Of a stretch of DNA of 64,000 nucleotides, positions 1-9,475 are shown piece after piece; the stretch's first letter is position 1, and each line of letters opens with the position of its first letter. Source of the stretch: Bog-473 sp963817735. Lineage in GTDB: Bacteria > Actinomycetota > Acidimicrobiia > Acidimicrobiales > RAAP-2. The DNA lies in assembly GCA_963817735.1 (NCBI GenBank), contig CAWFPP010000010.1, forward strand, positions 1 through 64,000, read 5' to 3'. A program made the position numbers and the translations under genes. Under the pieces are notes generated by a model. That model ran no database searches. It was given only the letters and a program-made list of their open reading frames with translations, and was not told where the DNA came from.

Positions 1-357
1 GCCGTCCGCCGCTCCTCGCAGGGCACCGACCCAGGCGCGCATGCAGAGCCACGGGCCGCGGGCGTTGACGCGCATGACCCGGTCGAACGCCTCTGGGCTC
101 GCCTCGGTCAGGAGCCCGGCGTGGCCGACCCCGGCCGTGACGGTGATGGAGGTCGGGACGCCCCAGCGCAGGCGGGTCACGCCGACGGCGTCGTCGATGG
201 CATCGGGCTCGGTCACGTCGCACGTGACGTCGTGGGATCCCGCGATGTCCCAGGTCGCCGTCCTGGTGCCTTGGGCCCGGTAGGCGTCGGCCAGTGCGGC
301 ACCGATGCCCGAGCCGCCGCCGATCACCAGCGCCAGGGGCCCCGCTTCGTCGCTCAT
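1..357 (-). CDS. SDR-family oxidoreductase, N-terminal part (runs off the window)
   Basis: The minus strand reads openly from an ATG at 357 to the window edge, about 119 codons with no stop. The N-terminus carries the Rossmann glycine motif of short-chain dehydrogenases (LVIGGGSGIGAALADAY, residues 10-26). A DVT stretch follows at the usual adenine-binding acidic position, then TAGVGH near residue 75, where SDRs have NNAG, and VNARGPW near residue 98. The Ser/Tyr/Lys catalytic part lies outside the window. It is divergent from the flavin monooxygenase at 448, with about 90 bp between the starts. The substrate cannot be told. Confidence 0.85.
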   Translation of the reverse strand, partial: MSDEAGPLALVIGGGSGIGAALADAYRAQGTRTATWDIAGSHDVTCDVTEPDAIDDAVGVTRLRWGVPTSITVTAGVGHAGLLTEASPEAFDRVMRVNARGPWLCMRAWVGALRGAADG

Positions 358-447
358 GTGACTCCCTCCTGCGTCGCTCGGGGCCAGACCGTACCCGGCC
401 GGTGGTGCCAGACTCTGGGCCTCGGAACCCCCTTGCTCGGAGGCCCA

Positions 448-1980
448 GTGGCGAAGGTGCACGACACGGCGACGGCGACGCGTGACGCCGGTGGGAGCCC
501 GCTCCGGGCCCACCGCGGCGAGGACGGCCCGGCGCCCCACTGGCAGGTCGCCATCATCGGGGCGGGGGCGGGAGGCCTCGGATTGGCGATCCGGCTCGCC
601 AAGTCCCGGCGGCGGGACTTCGTGCTCTTCGAGGCCTCCGACGGCGTGGGTGGCACCTGGCGCAGCAACACGTACCCCGGAGCGGCCTGCGACGTGCCCT
701 CGCACCTCTACTCGTACTCCTTCGCCCGCAAGCCTGATTGGACCAAGACCTACGCCGATCAGCCCGAGATCCTCCGCTACTTCGAGGAGTGCGCGGCACG
801 CTTCGGGATCTCCCGCCATGTGCGGCCGCACGCCCGCATCACCGCGGCGCACTGGGACGAGGGGTTGCGGCGATGGCGGCTGACCGACGCTGCGGGCGGC
901 GCCTACGAGGCCGACGTGCTCGTGAGCGCTGTCGGGACGTTCGCCACGCCCTCTCTCCCCGACATCGCCGGCCTCCAGTCGTTCGCCGGGCCCTGCTTCC
1001 ACTCGGCCCGCTGGGAGCACCAGCACGAGCTGACGGGCGGCCGGATCGCCGTGATCGGGACGGGCGCGAGCGCAGCGCAGATCGTGCCCGAACTGGCCAA
1101 GGTGGCAGGGGCGGTCCATGTCTTCCAGCGCACGCCACAGTGGATCCTGCCCCGTTCGGACAAGCCGTTCACCGAGGAGCAGAAGCGCCGGTTCGCCCGC
1201 AACCCGATCGCGGCGCGGCGCCACCGCCGGGAGCTCTACTGGGCCTTCGAGAACACCATCGCCTTCCGCCACGGCGAGGAGGGTGCCGACCAGCTCAAGG
1301 CCTTGGCGCTCAGCCACATCGATCACCGGATCAAGGACGACGAGCTGCGGGCGAAGCTCACGCCGGACTACCCGTTCGGGTGCAAGCGCACGCTGGTGTG
1401 CAGTGAGTTCTACAAGGCCGTGCTGCGGGACAACGTCGAGCTGGTGACCGAGGGCATCGAGAGGGTCACGCCGGGCTCCGTCGTCACCACCGACGGCCGT
1501 GAGCGCCCGGTCGACGCCATCGTGCTCGCCACAGGCTTCAAGGCGACCGAGTACCTGAGCGGGATCGACGTCGTCGGCGCGGGAGGGCGTCGCCTGCACG
1601 ACGACTGGTCAGAGGTGGCGCACGCCTACCTCGGTCTGACCGTCTCGGGCTACCCCAACTTCTTCATGCTCTACGGCCCGAACACGAACCAGGGCGGCAA
1701 CTCCATCATCGTGATCCTCGAGGCGCAGGCGACCTACGTCCTCCGCGCGCTGCGGGCCATGCGCTGGCGCAGGGTGCGCGCCGTCGACGTCCGGCGCGAC
1801 GTCATGGACGACTACAACCGCGGGCTCCAGGAGGCCCTGGCGGGGACGATCTGGAACGACGGCTGCCAGAGCTACTTCAAGAATGCCAACGGGAAGATCG
1901 CCACCCAGCTGCCCCAGACCTCCAGGTGGTACGCCCAGAGGACGAAGCGCTTCCGGATGCGGGAGTATGTCCGGTCATGA
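448..1980 (+). CDS. Flavin-containing (Baeyer-Villiger-type) monooxygenase
   Basis: About 510 residues, the usual size of FAD/NADPH-dependent Baeyer-Villiger monooxygenases. The first Rossmann motif is GAGAGGLGLA, close to the N-terminus. It is followed by GVGGTWRSNTYPGAACDVPS, a stretch typical of the family, and a fingerprint-like FAGPCFHSARWE that ends in Glu rather than the canonical Pro/Asp. The NADP motif GTGASA comes next. The open frame extends upstream to 121 over the divergent SDR gene. GTG 448 is preferred because GGAGG lies 4 nt upstream and the Rossmann fold then begins at a normal distance. The stop overlaps the start of the next gene (ATGA), suggesting co-translation. Family knowledge: oxygen insertion into ketones; the actual substrate is unknown. 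Confidence 0.88.
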   Translation: MAKVHDTATATRDAGGSPLRAHRGEDGPAPHWQVAIIGAGAGGLGLAIRLAKSRRRDFVLFEASDGVGGTWRSNTYPGAACDVPSHLYSYSFARKPDWTKTYADQPEILRYFEECAARFGISRHVRPHARITAAHWDEGLRRWRLTDAAGGAYEADVLVSAVGTFATPSLPDIAGLQSFAGPCFHSARWEHQHELTGGRIAVIGTGASAAQIVPELAKVAGAVHVFQRTPQWILPRSDKPFTEEQKRRFARNPIAARRHRRELYWAFENTIAFRHGEEGADQLKALALSHIDHRIKDDELRAKLTPDYPFGCKRTLVCSEFYKAVLRDNVELVTEGIERVTPGSVVTTDGRERPVDAIVLATGFKATEYLSGIDVVGAGGRRLHDDWSEVAHAYLGLTVSGYPNFFMLYGPNTNQGGNSIIVILEAQATYVLRALRAMRWRRVRAVDVRRDVMDDYNRGLQEALAGTIWNDGCQSYFKNANGKIATQLPQTSRWYAQRTKRFRMREYVRS

Positions 1981-2984
1981 AGGCAGCGGTGTACTACGAG
2001 ACCGGGGCGCCCGAGGTGTTCCGTTACGAGGACGTGCCCGACCCGGTGGCCGGTCCCGGCGACGTGGTGATCGAGGTCGAGGCGATCAGCATCGAGGGCG
2101 GGGACACGCTCAACCGGCTGGGAGGCGACCTGGCCCGGGTGCCCCACGTGGTCGGGTACCAGTGCGCCGGCACGGTGGCCGAGGTGGGCGCCGACGTCCG
2201 CGGCTTCGCGGTGGGGGACCGCGCGGTGACGGTGGGCCTCGACGGTTCGCATGCCGAGCGCAGGGCCACGCCTGAGGGCTTCGCCTGGAAGATCCCCGCC
2301 GGCATCTCGACCGACGAGGCGGCCTGCGTGCCGGTTCCGTTCGGCACGGCCGACGACTGCCTCTTCGAATTCGGCCACCTGCGTGCGGGAGAGACGGCGC
2401 TCGTCCATGCCGGGGCGGGCGGCGTGGGCATCGCGGCGATCCAGATGGCGAAGCGGGCCGGCGCGCGGGTCTTCGCCACCGCATCGAGCGACGACCGGCT
2501 CGAGCGGTTGAAGGAGCTCGGCCTTGACGAGGGGATCAACTACGTCACCCACGACTTCGTCGCCGAGGCCCGTCGCCTGACCGATGGACGCGGCATCGAT
2601 GTCGTCGTGGACTCGGTGGGTGGCGTGACGCTGCAGGGGAGCATCAACGTGCTCGCCTACCGGGGTCGCTGCGTCACGGTGGGTGACGCCGGAAGGTCGG
2701 CGGCGGAGCAACTCGACATCTCCACCATGCGGGGCAACAACCAGACGCTGTCGGGCTACTTCCTGGGGGCCGAGCTGCTCCTGTCGCCGCGCCCGCACGC
2801 CATGATCGCCGGGCACCTCGACGCCATCGCCCGCGGTGAGCTCAAGGTGGTCATCGACCGGACGTTCCCGCTCTCCGACGCCGCGGGAGCACATGCCTAC
2901 ATCGAGAGCCGACGGGCGTTCGGCCGGGTCCTCCTCGCCCCGGCCGCGGTGCGGCCTGGGACGTCCCGTCAAAGGACGAAATGA
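1977..2984 (+). CDS. Medium-chain dehydrogenase/reductase, quinone-oxidoreductase type
   Basis: About 335 residues starting MKAAVYYETGAPEVFRYEDV, the classic start of zinc-free quinone oxidoreductases. A GroES-like N-terminal half (GYQCAGTVAEVG, FAVGDRA) is followed by the nucleotide-binding motif HAGAGGVGIAAIQMAK and the ASSDDRLERLKELG segment expected after it. No zinc-binding cysteine cluster is visible. ATG 1977 overlaps the upstream monooxygenase stop by 4 nt, and the stop overlaps the next start (ATGA at 2981), so three genes form a tightly coupled operon. Expected reaction: NADPH-dependent reduction of a quinone or enone. Confidence 0.88.
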   Translation: MKAAVYYETGAPEVFRYEDVPDPVAGPGDVVIEVEAISIEGGDTLNRLGGDLARVPHVVGYQCAGTVAEVGADVRGFAVGDRAVTVGLDGSHAERRATPEGFAWKIPAGISTDEAACVPVPFGTADDCLFEFGHLRAGETALVHAGAGGVGIAAIQMAKRAGARVFATASSDDRLERLKELGLDEGINYVTHDFVAEARRLTDGRGIDVVVDSVGGVTLQGSINVLAYRGRCVTVGDAGRSAAEQLDISTMRGNNQTLSGYFLGAELLLSPRPHAMIAGHLDAIARGELKVVIDRTFPLSDAAGAHAYIESRRAFGRVLLAPAAVRPGTSRQRTK

Positions 2985-3901
2985 AGATCGCGATTGTCGG
3001 AACGGGAGCCATGGGCTCGGTCTATGCCAGCCTGCTCGGCAAGGCCGGCCACGAGGTCTGGGCCATCGACACCTGGCAGGACCACCTCGACGCCATCGCC
3101 ACCTCCGGTCTGAGCGTCTCGGGGGCCAGCGGCAGCTTCGTCGTGGACAACCTCCATGTCGGACGCCCGTCGCGATGCGGGCCCGTGCGACGTCTGGGTG
3201 ATCGCGACCAAGGCGGCAGATGTCGACGCGGTGGCGCGGATATCGCTCCGCTCCTGGGGCCCGACAGCGTCGTCATGGCCTTCCAGAACGGGCTCGGGGC
3301 GGGCGAGCGGGTCGCACGCCGTATCCCGCAGGAGCACATCGTGATCGGGATCGCCGAGGGCTTCGGGTCGTCGATCCCCGAGCCGGGGCACGTGCATCAC
3401 GAAGGCATGCGCCTGATCCGGATCGGCGAGATGAACGGGGGCCTGACCGCGCGCGTCCAGCAGCATCGAGCAGGTCTTCCACGATGCCGGCTTCAATGTC
3501 CGGGCCTTCGCCGACGTGAACCTGATGATCTGGGAGAAGTTCCTCTGCAACGTCACGCTCAGCGCACCGTGTGCCGTCTTCGACGTCACCGTCGGCGAGC
3601 TGATGTCGGACGCCGAGGCGCGGAGGGTCGCTCTCGGCTGCACAGCGAGGCCTACCGGCTGGGCGTCGCCAGGGGGGTCCAGTTCCCCTTCGACGACCCG
3701 CTGGAGTACGTGACCGAATTCGCGGCCACCATCCCCAACGCCAGCCCGTCGATGCGCCTGGACCACCTGGCCCGCCGGCGTTCGGAGATCGACGTCATCA
3801 ACGGGCAGGTCGTCGAGCTCAGCCGCCAGTTCGGCCTCGAGACGCCCTACAACGAGACGCTCTGCGCCGTCCTTCGCCGCCGCGAGGCGCTGTTCGCCTG
3901 A
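2981..3901 (+). pseudogene. Ketopantoate-reductase-family protein, broken by four compensating frameshifts
   Basis: The gene opens with a clear NADP-binding start (MKIAIVGTGAMGSVYASLLG) and ends in frame with a good C-terminal helical domain (QFPFDDPLEYVTEF, RSEIDVINGQVVELS). Family sequence between these points is found only by changing frame. It moves into another frame near 3165 (DVWVIATKAADVDAVA), back near 3240 (IAPLLGPDSVVMAFQNG), away again near 3460 (SSIEQVFHDAGFNVRAF, NLMIWEKFLCN) and back near 3640. One long open frame therefore spans the gene but encodes nonsense in two stretches. Each segment is well conserved, which favours single-base sequence errors over old decay. It would be an NADPH-dependent 2-oxo acid reductase. 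It overlaps the MDR gene by 4 nt. Confidence 0.75.
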
Positions 3902-3998
3902 ACACGCGGGCGCGGCGGCCGCTCCCGATCGAGCCCGAGGCCGGCGGGTGATAGCCTCTGGCGGCGCGTCTGGACGAACGCGCACACGGGGGTTGGCG

Positions 3999-5423
3999 AT
4001 GCGAGGCTGGGGCAAATCGGGAGTGAGGCGAAGGCTGCTGCGGGCGGTCGGCGCCGCGCCGTCCTCGGCTGCGCGGTGGCCGCCGGCCGGCTGCGCCGTC
4101 GGGCCGTCCACGCCCCGACGCCCGTCACCCAGGCCAGCACGAGCGCGCGGCGTCTCCGCCGACGCCATCAACGTGGTCTTCCCGATCATCTCGTTCAGCA
4201 GCATCGAGGGCGAGTTCGAGATCGAGTCGGACGCCGAGTACGGGGAGCAGACGAAGGCGATCCACCTCTTCGTGAACCAGATCAACCAGGCCGGCGGGAT
4301 CGACGGCCGCAAGATCAACCCGATGATCGTGAGCTTCGACCCGACGAACCCGACGAACAGCGGGCGCTGTGCAAGCAGTGGACCCAGGGCAACCCGCCGG
4401 TGTTCGCCGTGCTCGACGGGCTCGGCACGTGGAAGGGGTCAACGAGCTCTGCGTCACCCAAAAGGTCACACGCCGATGCTCTCCCAATGGTCGACCACCA
4501 CCAACTGGACGGATCTCGGCTCGCCGTACCTGTGGTGGACGGGCGCGGACGATGCGCCGATCTGGCGGCCACCGTCGACTGGGGGCTCAGCTCGGGCCGT
4601 CTCGGACATGGCAAGAAGGTCGGCGTCGTGGTCTCGGACGAGGTCAGCGACCAGGACGCGCTCAACTCCTACCTGCTGCCGGACCTGAAGAAGGTCGGGG
4701 TCGACCCCCAGGTGGTCACGATCACGGCGGACGTCGGCGAGACCGCCACGACGGACTCGGACGCCACGCTGGCGGTGGAGCGGCTCAAGGCGGCCGGGGT
4801 CCAGTCGGTGATTCCCCTGCTCCCGAGAACGCGTTCACGCCCTACATCGGGGCCGAGACGTCGCAGGAGTACTTTCCCAAGCTCCTGCTCAGTGACTACC
4901 AGTCCGAAATCGAAGTCGCGCTCGGCCTCATCCCCATCCCCTACGAGAAGGCACTCAACGGGCAGGAGGGTGTCACCGCCGAGACGCTCGGCGGGATCGA
5001 CCTCCCGGTACCCGAGTCAGCGGGTGGCTACGACCCGGGCGTGCGGAGCTGTTGGACGGTCTGGCACCAGGCCTATCCGCAGACTCCCAAGGGGAACATC
5101 AACGACGACATCGAGGAGCAGGGACCGGTGCAGGGCTGGTGTCAAGAGATCCGCCTCTTTGCGAAGGCGGCGACCATGGCGGGGAAGGACCTCAATCGTC
5201 GGACGTTCGTCGAAGCCATGTCGCGCATCACGGACTTCCCCGGCGGTTACTCGCCCGTCCTGAGCTACGGGCCGGACAAGTTCTCCGGCCCGACGCAGTA
5301 CCAGGTGGTGGAGGTGCACGACAACCATCCGCCGACGAGCCTGTGCAAACGTGGCCCGGCGTCGCAGCCGCCGGCCGGCGTCTGTTGGGTCGTCGAACAG
5401 AATCGGAGCCGCCTTCGCCATGA
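3999..5423 (+). pseudogene. ABC-transporter substrate-binding protein (branched-chain amino-acid/LivK type), multiply frameshifted
   Basis: Family-like segments lie in order but in three alternating frames. They are INVVFPIISFSSIEGEF (near 4165), QTKAIHLFVNQINQAGGIDG (near 4245), PPVFAVLDGLGTWKG (near 4395), PMLSQWSTTTNWTDLGSPYL (near 4470), KKVGVVVSDEVSDQDALNSY (near 4615), AFTPYIGAETSQEYFPKLLL (near 4835), then a long correct C-terminal part to about 5400. This is the type I periplasmic-binding fold with an N-terminal basic and hydrophobic export segment starting at ATG 3999. At least five indels are needed. A plausible original stop (TGA 5421-5423) overlaps the ATG of the next gene, as expected for an operon. 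No permease or ATPase partner is nearby. Confidence 0.7.
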
Positions 5424-5737
5424 CCCGGGTCGTCCGCGGCCGCGCTCCTTCCATCCTTCGGACGCGCCGGCCGTCGGTGAACGGAGCCAGGAAATAGCTC
5501 ACCTCGGCGGGGTCGTCTGGAGCAGATCCTGAGCGGCGCCCTCACCGCACCGGTGGACTACGACCAGGAACACGACGAATGGGTCGTCGTGCTCAACGGT
5601 GGGGCCACCCTGGAAGTGGGCGAGGAACGCCTCGAACTCACTGCGGGCGACTGGGTGGTGCTCCCCGCCCACGTACGCCACCGGCTGGTGGCGACGAGCC
5701 CGGGACGACCTGGCTGGCGCTGCACGCCAGAGGGTGA
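5420..5737 (+). pseudogene. Small cupin-domain protein, frameshifted
   Basis: Reading frames must be joined to recover a cupin of about 105 residues. They are MTRVVRGRAPSILR from ATG 5420, APAVGERSQEIAHLGGV near 5465, the cupin core EHDEWVVVLNGGATLEVGEE and LELTAGDWVVLPAHVRHRL (5568-5690), and TTWLALHARG ending at TGA 5735-5737. The core has the barrel motif pattern with His/Glu before WVVVL and PAHVRHR as the second motif. The first ATG overlaps the preceding substrate-binding gene. The intact core on its own reads as a 68-residue frame starting at 5553. Function unknown; such cupins are often small-molecule-binding or housekeeping sensors. Confidence 0.6.
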
Positions 5738-5799
5738 CGCGGAAGCGGTTGTGAGCTGAAACTGCCCCCGAATTCGGGTGCGGGTATCCCAGCCGTGCC

Positions 5800-6177
5800 T
5801 CAGCTCGTGTAGTCGACTGGACCGGCTCCCTCGATGCCGACAGCGAAGGCGAGGCCCCGGAGTCCGGAGTTCTCCGTCAGCGGCCAGATACTGTGGACGA
5901 TGTCCGGCGGAATCTTGATCAGATCCCCTTGTCCACCTCTCGTTCCTCGTCCGCAATCTTCATGATGCCACGACCGGAAATGATGTAATAGAACTCGTGG
6001 GTGGGATGTGAGTGGGGATCGACGAGTCCACCGCCAGCAACTTCCCATTCGCTGACGAGCTCGAAAAACCCCCGCTGATCGCATCCTTGAGCTCGCCGGG
6101 CTGAACGAGCCACCGACGGGTACGGTCCCGGCATGTTCGATAACGGGTGCTACATCCCTCGTCGAGCGGACATCCAT
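5800..6177 (-). pseudogene. Second small cupin-domain protein, frameshifted
   Basis: On the minus strand the product begins MDVRSTRDVAPVIEHAGTVP (from 6177) and ends DIVHSIWPLTENSGLRGLAF...PVDYTS at 5800, both in one frame. The middle is in other frames: PGELKDAISGGF near 6090, FFELVSEWEVAGGGLVDPHS and HPTHEFYYIISGRGIMKIAD at 6060-5945. Joined, they give a cupin of about 125 residues with the metal-binding pattern DPHSHPTHEFYY and PPDIVHS. Three indels are required. It is convergent with the plus-strand cupin 62 bp away. It resembles cupins of dioxygenase or ectoine-synthase type only in general fold; substrate unknown. Confidence 0.65.
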
Positions 6178-6390
6178 TCCTCAGCCTCCTCAGTCGCCCT
6201 AGTGGGATATTACGACCATCCACCAATGGTTCTGAGAGGTGAGAACTCGACTCGTGTTGCTCCGAAAGCGATGGCTCCTCGGGCGCCAGGAATGACTTGG
6301 CTGGGCCTTTTGAAGAGTAGAGCGGAGTCGTGAGCGTGCTGAGGACCGTTGCGCTGGACGTCGGCACCATGGCGGGAAGAAGATTGGGGT

Positions 6391-6660
6391 GTGAACAAGC
6401 TATTTCAGGCCGAACTGCGGAAGAGCCCTAGCAAGGGCGGATGGACCTACGTCGTCATGGAGGGTTCAGCCGAATACTTCGGAACAAAGGGCCTGGTGAA
6501 GGTACACGGGACTGTGGACGGCGAACCTTTCCAGAGCTCGTTCATGGCGCTCGGTGATGGCACACACAAGTTGCCCATCCGGGCGGAGATCCGCAAGAAG
6601 ATCGGAAAGGATGTGGGCGACACTGTCACCGTGCTTCTCATGGAACGCATCTCAGCCTGA
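6391..6660 (+). CDS. DUF1905 domain protein
   Basis: An 89-residue protein from GTG 6391. It begins VNKLFQAELRKSPSKGGWTY and carries the DUF1905 hallmarks VKVHGTVDGEPFQSSFMALG, KLPIRAEIRKKIGKDVGD and TVTVLLMER, which together make a small beta barrel. The frame extends upstream to 6349, but the domain starts at the GTG. DUF1905 domains often occur next to or fused to YdeI/OmpD-associated domains, and a YdeI-type gene sits at 16448. The biochemical role is not established. Confidence 0.8.
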   Translation: MNKLFQAELRKSPSKGGWTYVVMEGSAEYFGTKGLVKVHGTVDGEPFQSSFMALGDGTHKLPIRAEIRKKIGKDVGDTVTVLLMERISA

Positions 6661-7094
6661 CCGGTCATGAGATTCGACTGAACACAACATCGGACGCGGC
6701 ATACTCTCGATGTTCGGGGGCAGGGGCAAGGTCGCTCTAAACCAACCCTCAATGGTCAACCTGCATCCCAGTTCAGACCGTCGCAGGCGTCATCGCCGGC
6801 GACGTTTGTAGCCAGTTCTGTAGCCAATGGGTCGAAGTCTGCCAGCGGATCGATCCACGGGGCCCGTCGCATCGCCTCCACTGCATAGAGCGAGGATTCC
6901 GGAATCCCGCTGTGCCGCAGGGGCGCACCCTGTCCCGGCGGACCGGGGCACCTTTGAGCACCTCAGTTGAAGCTTTGGCGGGTGACGCATCCTGTGTCTG
7001 CGGACGCCTCCCCGAATCATTTGCCGAAGTACCAGGCCACCTGGCTGTTGGTCACCCTGCCTCTCCCGTCGTGAATCGGGAGGACCCCATGTAC
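6661..7094. other. Intergenic stretch with a possible minus-strand coding remnant (6756-6945)
   Basis: No complete gene is seen in these 434 bases. On the minus strand, 6945-6756 reads LRHSGIPESSLYAVEAMRR, then PWIDPLADFDPLATELATN, and stops after DACDGLNWDAG. The PLAT-LATN-type tail resembles the C-terminal tails of some actinobacterial tyrosine recombinases, so a decayed integrase end is conceivable. No catalytic Arg/His/Tyr box is visible upstream. This is a weak inference. The rest (6946-7094) shows nothing I can name. Confidence 0.25.
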
Positions 7095-9254
7095 TCAGAT
7101 CCCGGGCGCTGCGCGGAGTTGGACGGTGACGCTCTTCGTGGCCGGTGACAATGTCACGGTCCCGGTCCCTTGGTCGATCCGGCCAGCCGAGGTGGTCTCG
7201 ATGTTGTCGATGAACTGCGGCAGCTGGAAGAGCACCGGGCCTGCAGGTGGCTGGCCGCGCAGCGTGAGCGATACCGACTGGCCTCTCGACGAAATCTTGA
7301 GGCTCAGCCTCCGGCCATCGGTTGTCGGGAAGTTCGTCACGGAGATGGACCGGTCATTGCCGAGCCACTGGGGGGCGACCCCCCGGCCCACGACGAGGGC
7401 GCCGTCAGTGCGCACGGCCACCAGCGAGGCAAGAAGCACGCCGTTGGCCTGCGACATTCCCCAGGCGTGCGGGGAGGCGCCCTGCCCGGTAGCCGGGTGA
7501 AGTCCGATCCACGGGTTTTGGGTCGAGGGGGCAGATGAGCTCTCCCACCATGAGTACGGGCCGCTCTGGCTGTGAGTGATCATGAACTCGTAGCTCAAGA
7601 TCCCCTGGTCCCGGTGACGCTGGCTGGCGAGGCCAGCCGTCCCGTAGCCGGCGTTGTAAGCCGTCGAGTAATAGTCACCGGGAAATCCACCAAAGGTATT
7701 GGGCGGGAGCTTGCCCTTGAGGCGGCCGAAGCCGTAGTCGTAGGTGGCGTCGATCATGGTCGCGCCCGGGCCGTTGACCGTCGCTCCGAAAAGGGACGCG
7801 TCCCAGGCCCAGGCACCGAGCGGGGACATCCAGTTGGCGTCCTTGGGATCCTTGCACCGGTTGGCCGTGTTGGGTCGGAAGATCGAGCAGGGGACGTAGT
7901 CGAGGTGGTAACGGGCGATGGTCGCGTCCAGGGCCTTGTTGGTGGCCGAGAGCAGGCTGGTGTACTGCTCGGTCGCCCAGGCCACTTCGCTGGCGTCCCC
8001 CACGCGCTGCGCAAGGTAGCGGTATGCGGCCAGGCCGATGAGGGCCGAGTAGTCATCGGTCGTCCAATAGCCCTGCGTGTCGATGTCGTTGGTGGCCGCC
8101 ATGATCCCCGTGGGGCTGGTCCTCCCAGCGGCGATCGCGTGGGCGGTGTCCTCGATGCTCGGCTGCGTAGCACCGAGGGGTCCCTCCGAGTCGAAGTTCT
8201 GCTTCACGAAGGCCAGGTCTCCGGTCTTCATCAGGTAGATGGCCCAGGGCACCGAATACGTCCAGACCCCGTCGTTGTAGAAGCCCTCGCCCGGTTGCTC
8301 CATGGCGTTGCGCGCCTCGAGGAGGAGCGCGTCGGCGTCGGTGAAGTAGCCCTGGTTGAAGAGGTTCGACAAGATGCCGATGACGTCGTGGTTGAACTCG
8401 GCCTCGTAGCCGTTGACCCCGTCGTCCAGGTCGTCGCCACTGCGGGCGATCTGCGTGTAGATGAACCCGCTGCGGTAGGCGTCGTCGAGGGACCGAACGG
8501 GGACACTGATCCCGGTAATGGTGGCCAGCTGGTCATTCCAGAAGCTGGCCATGTGGGCGAAATGCTGGTCGAATGTACCGGCGCCGGCCAGCGCGGCCGC
8601 GTTCGGCCACGGGTAGGTTGCCCCGAAGCGGTCCGAGGCGATCACGTAGTCGTGGTCGACCGAGGTGTGGGCTGCCACCGCATCGGGCGCGGCATCGAGC
8701 GGCACCAGTCCGGGTGAAGGCTGGGGGTCTGCCTCGATCACATGGTCGGTCGGATTCGTCACGGCAACCCGGCTGTAGACGGCGACAAAGGCGTCGCCAC
8801 CGAGTACCACCTCGTCGCAGAACTCGGTGATGGACACCTTGGCACCGTCCCGACTGAACGATGTGATCTGAGCCGGGAGGTAGCCGTCGGCATCGGTCCA
8901 GGTGGTGGGGCCACCGTCGTAGATGCCGAAGCCGTAGTTCGTGCCGAAGCCGATGGCGTCGTTCTTGAGGAGGGTGTCTTGGATGTAGAAGATCCCGCCG
9001 AGGCAGGTGACGACGCCCTGGTGATTGCCCTCCCAGCCGATCTCCGACGCGGTGCCGTCGATGCCGGTGTAGTCGGCATCGGCGGGTCGGATGCTCAGGG
9101 CGCAGTCGTACTTGCCCGCCGGTCCGCTGGTGGGCGTGGGGGTCGACGTGCCAGTCGCGGGCGCTGCCGTGGCAGGCAGCTCCGGCGCCAATCCGGCGAG
9201 CGATCCCACCGCCACCACGAGGGCCACCGCCGCCGCCTTTATTCCCCCGAACAT
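7095..9254 (-). CDS. Secreted six-hairpin (GH15-like) glycoside hydrolase
   Basis: About 719 residues. A signal peptide (MFGGIKAAAVALVVAVGSLA, then ...PELPATAAPA) is followed by a short Thr/Pro linker. An N-terminal beta-rich part (residues about 45-210: GWEGNHQGVVTCLGG, FGIYDGG) and an alpha-helical barrel part follow. The latter shows the paired-helix pattern of glucoamylase-like enzymes: YRSGFIYTQIARSGDDLDDG, EFNHDVIGILSNLFNQGYF, GVWTYSVPWAIYLMKTGDL, GYWTTDDYSALIGLAAYRYL, GILSYEFMITHSQSG. A beta-sandwich tail ends the protein. The catalytic acids cannot be assigned with confidence. The alternative upstream start is GTG 9281; ATG 9254 gives a standard signal peptide. Expected to act on an extracellular glycan. 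Divergent from the NAT gene. Confidence 0.65.
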   Translation of the reverse strand: MFGGIKAAAVALVVAVGSLAGLAPELPATAAPATGTSTPTPTSGPAGKYDCALSIRPADADYTGIDGTASEIGWEGNHQGVVTCLGGIFYIQDTLLKNDAIGFGTNYGFGIYDGGPTTWTDADGYLPAQITSFSRDGAKVSITEFCDEVVLGGDAFVAVYSRVAVTNPTDHVIEADPQPSPGLVPLDAAPDAVAAHTSVDHDYVIASDRFGATYPWPNAAALAGAGTFDQHFAHMASFWNDQLATITGISVPVRSLDDAYRSGFIYTQIARSGDDLDDGVNGYEAEFNHDVIGILSNLFNQGYFTDADALLLEARNAMEQPGEGFYNDGVWTYSVPWAIYLMKTGDLAFVKQNFDSEGPLGATQPSIEDTAHAIAAGRTSPTGIMAATNDIDTQGYWTTDDYSALIGLAAYRYLAQRVGDASEVAWATEQYTSLLSATNKALDATIARYHLDYVPCSIFRPNTANRCKDPKDANWMSPLGAWAWDASLFGATVNGPGATMIDATYDYGFGRLKGKLPPNTFGGFPGDYYSTAYNAGYGTAGLASQRHRDQGILSYEFMITHSQSGPYSWWESSSAPSTQNPWIGLHPATGQGASPHAWGMSQANGVLLASLVAVRTDGALVVGRGVAPQWLGNDRSISVTNFPTTDGRRLSLKISSRGQSVSLTLRGQPPAGPVLFQLPQFIDNIETTSAGRIDQGTGTVTLSPATKSVTVQLRAAPGI

Positions 9255-9360
9255 GGCTGTAACTCTGGCATGCCGCCCCACCTGGGCGGCGCCGAAGAGC
9301 GAATCCGCTCATTACCTATAGAGCACGATGTCGGGCCCGAGCAACACGCCGAACTCCCCA

Positions 9361-9379
9361 CTCTGGATCAGATCCAGAG
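9361..9379. promoter_or_regulatory. Perfect 19-bp palindrome between divergent genes
   Basis: CTCTGGATC and GATCCAGAG flank a single central A: nine perfectly paired bases on each side. It lies between the starts of the glycosidase (9254, minus) and the arylamine acetyltransferase (9476, plus), about 100 bp from either. Its size and symmetry fit a dimeric repressor operator. No regulator gene adjoins it, so the cognate protein is unknown. Confidence 0.5.
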
Positions 9380-9475
9380 CGAGATCCCACCGCTGCCCCG
9401 CAGGCTCGTCGATGGACGGTAACCTTTCACGGGATTGGGGGCGCGGCGCGAATTCCCACGGTCTAGCGTTTTCTT

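Noticed and set aside
7572..8717. 381-codon plus-strand frame inside the glycosidase region
   Set aside because: The minus-strand frame has a signal peptide and enzyme-like helices. The plus-strand product is Val/Gly/Arg-rich without motifs.
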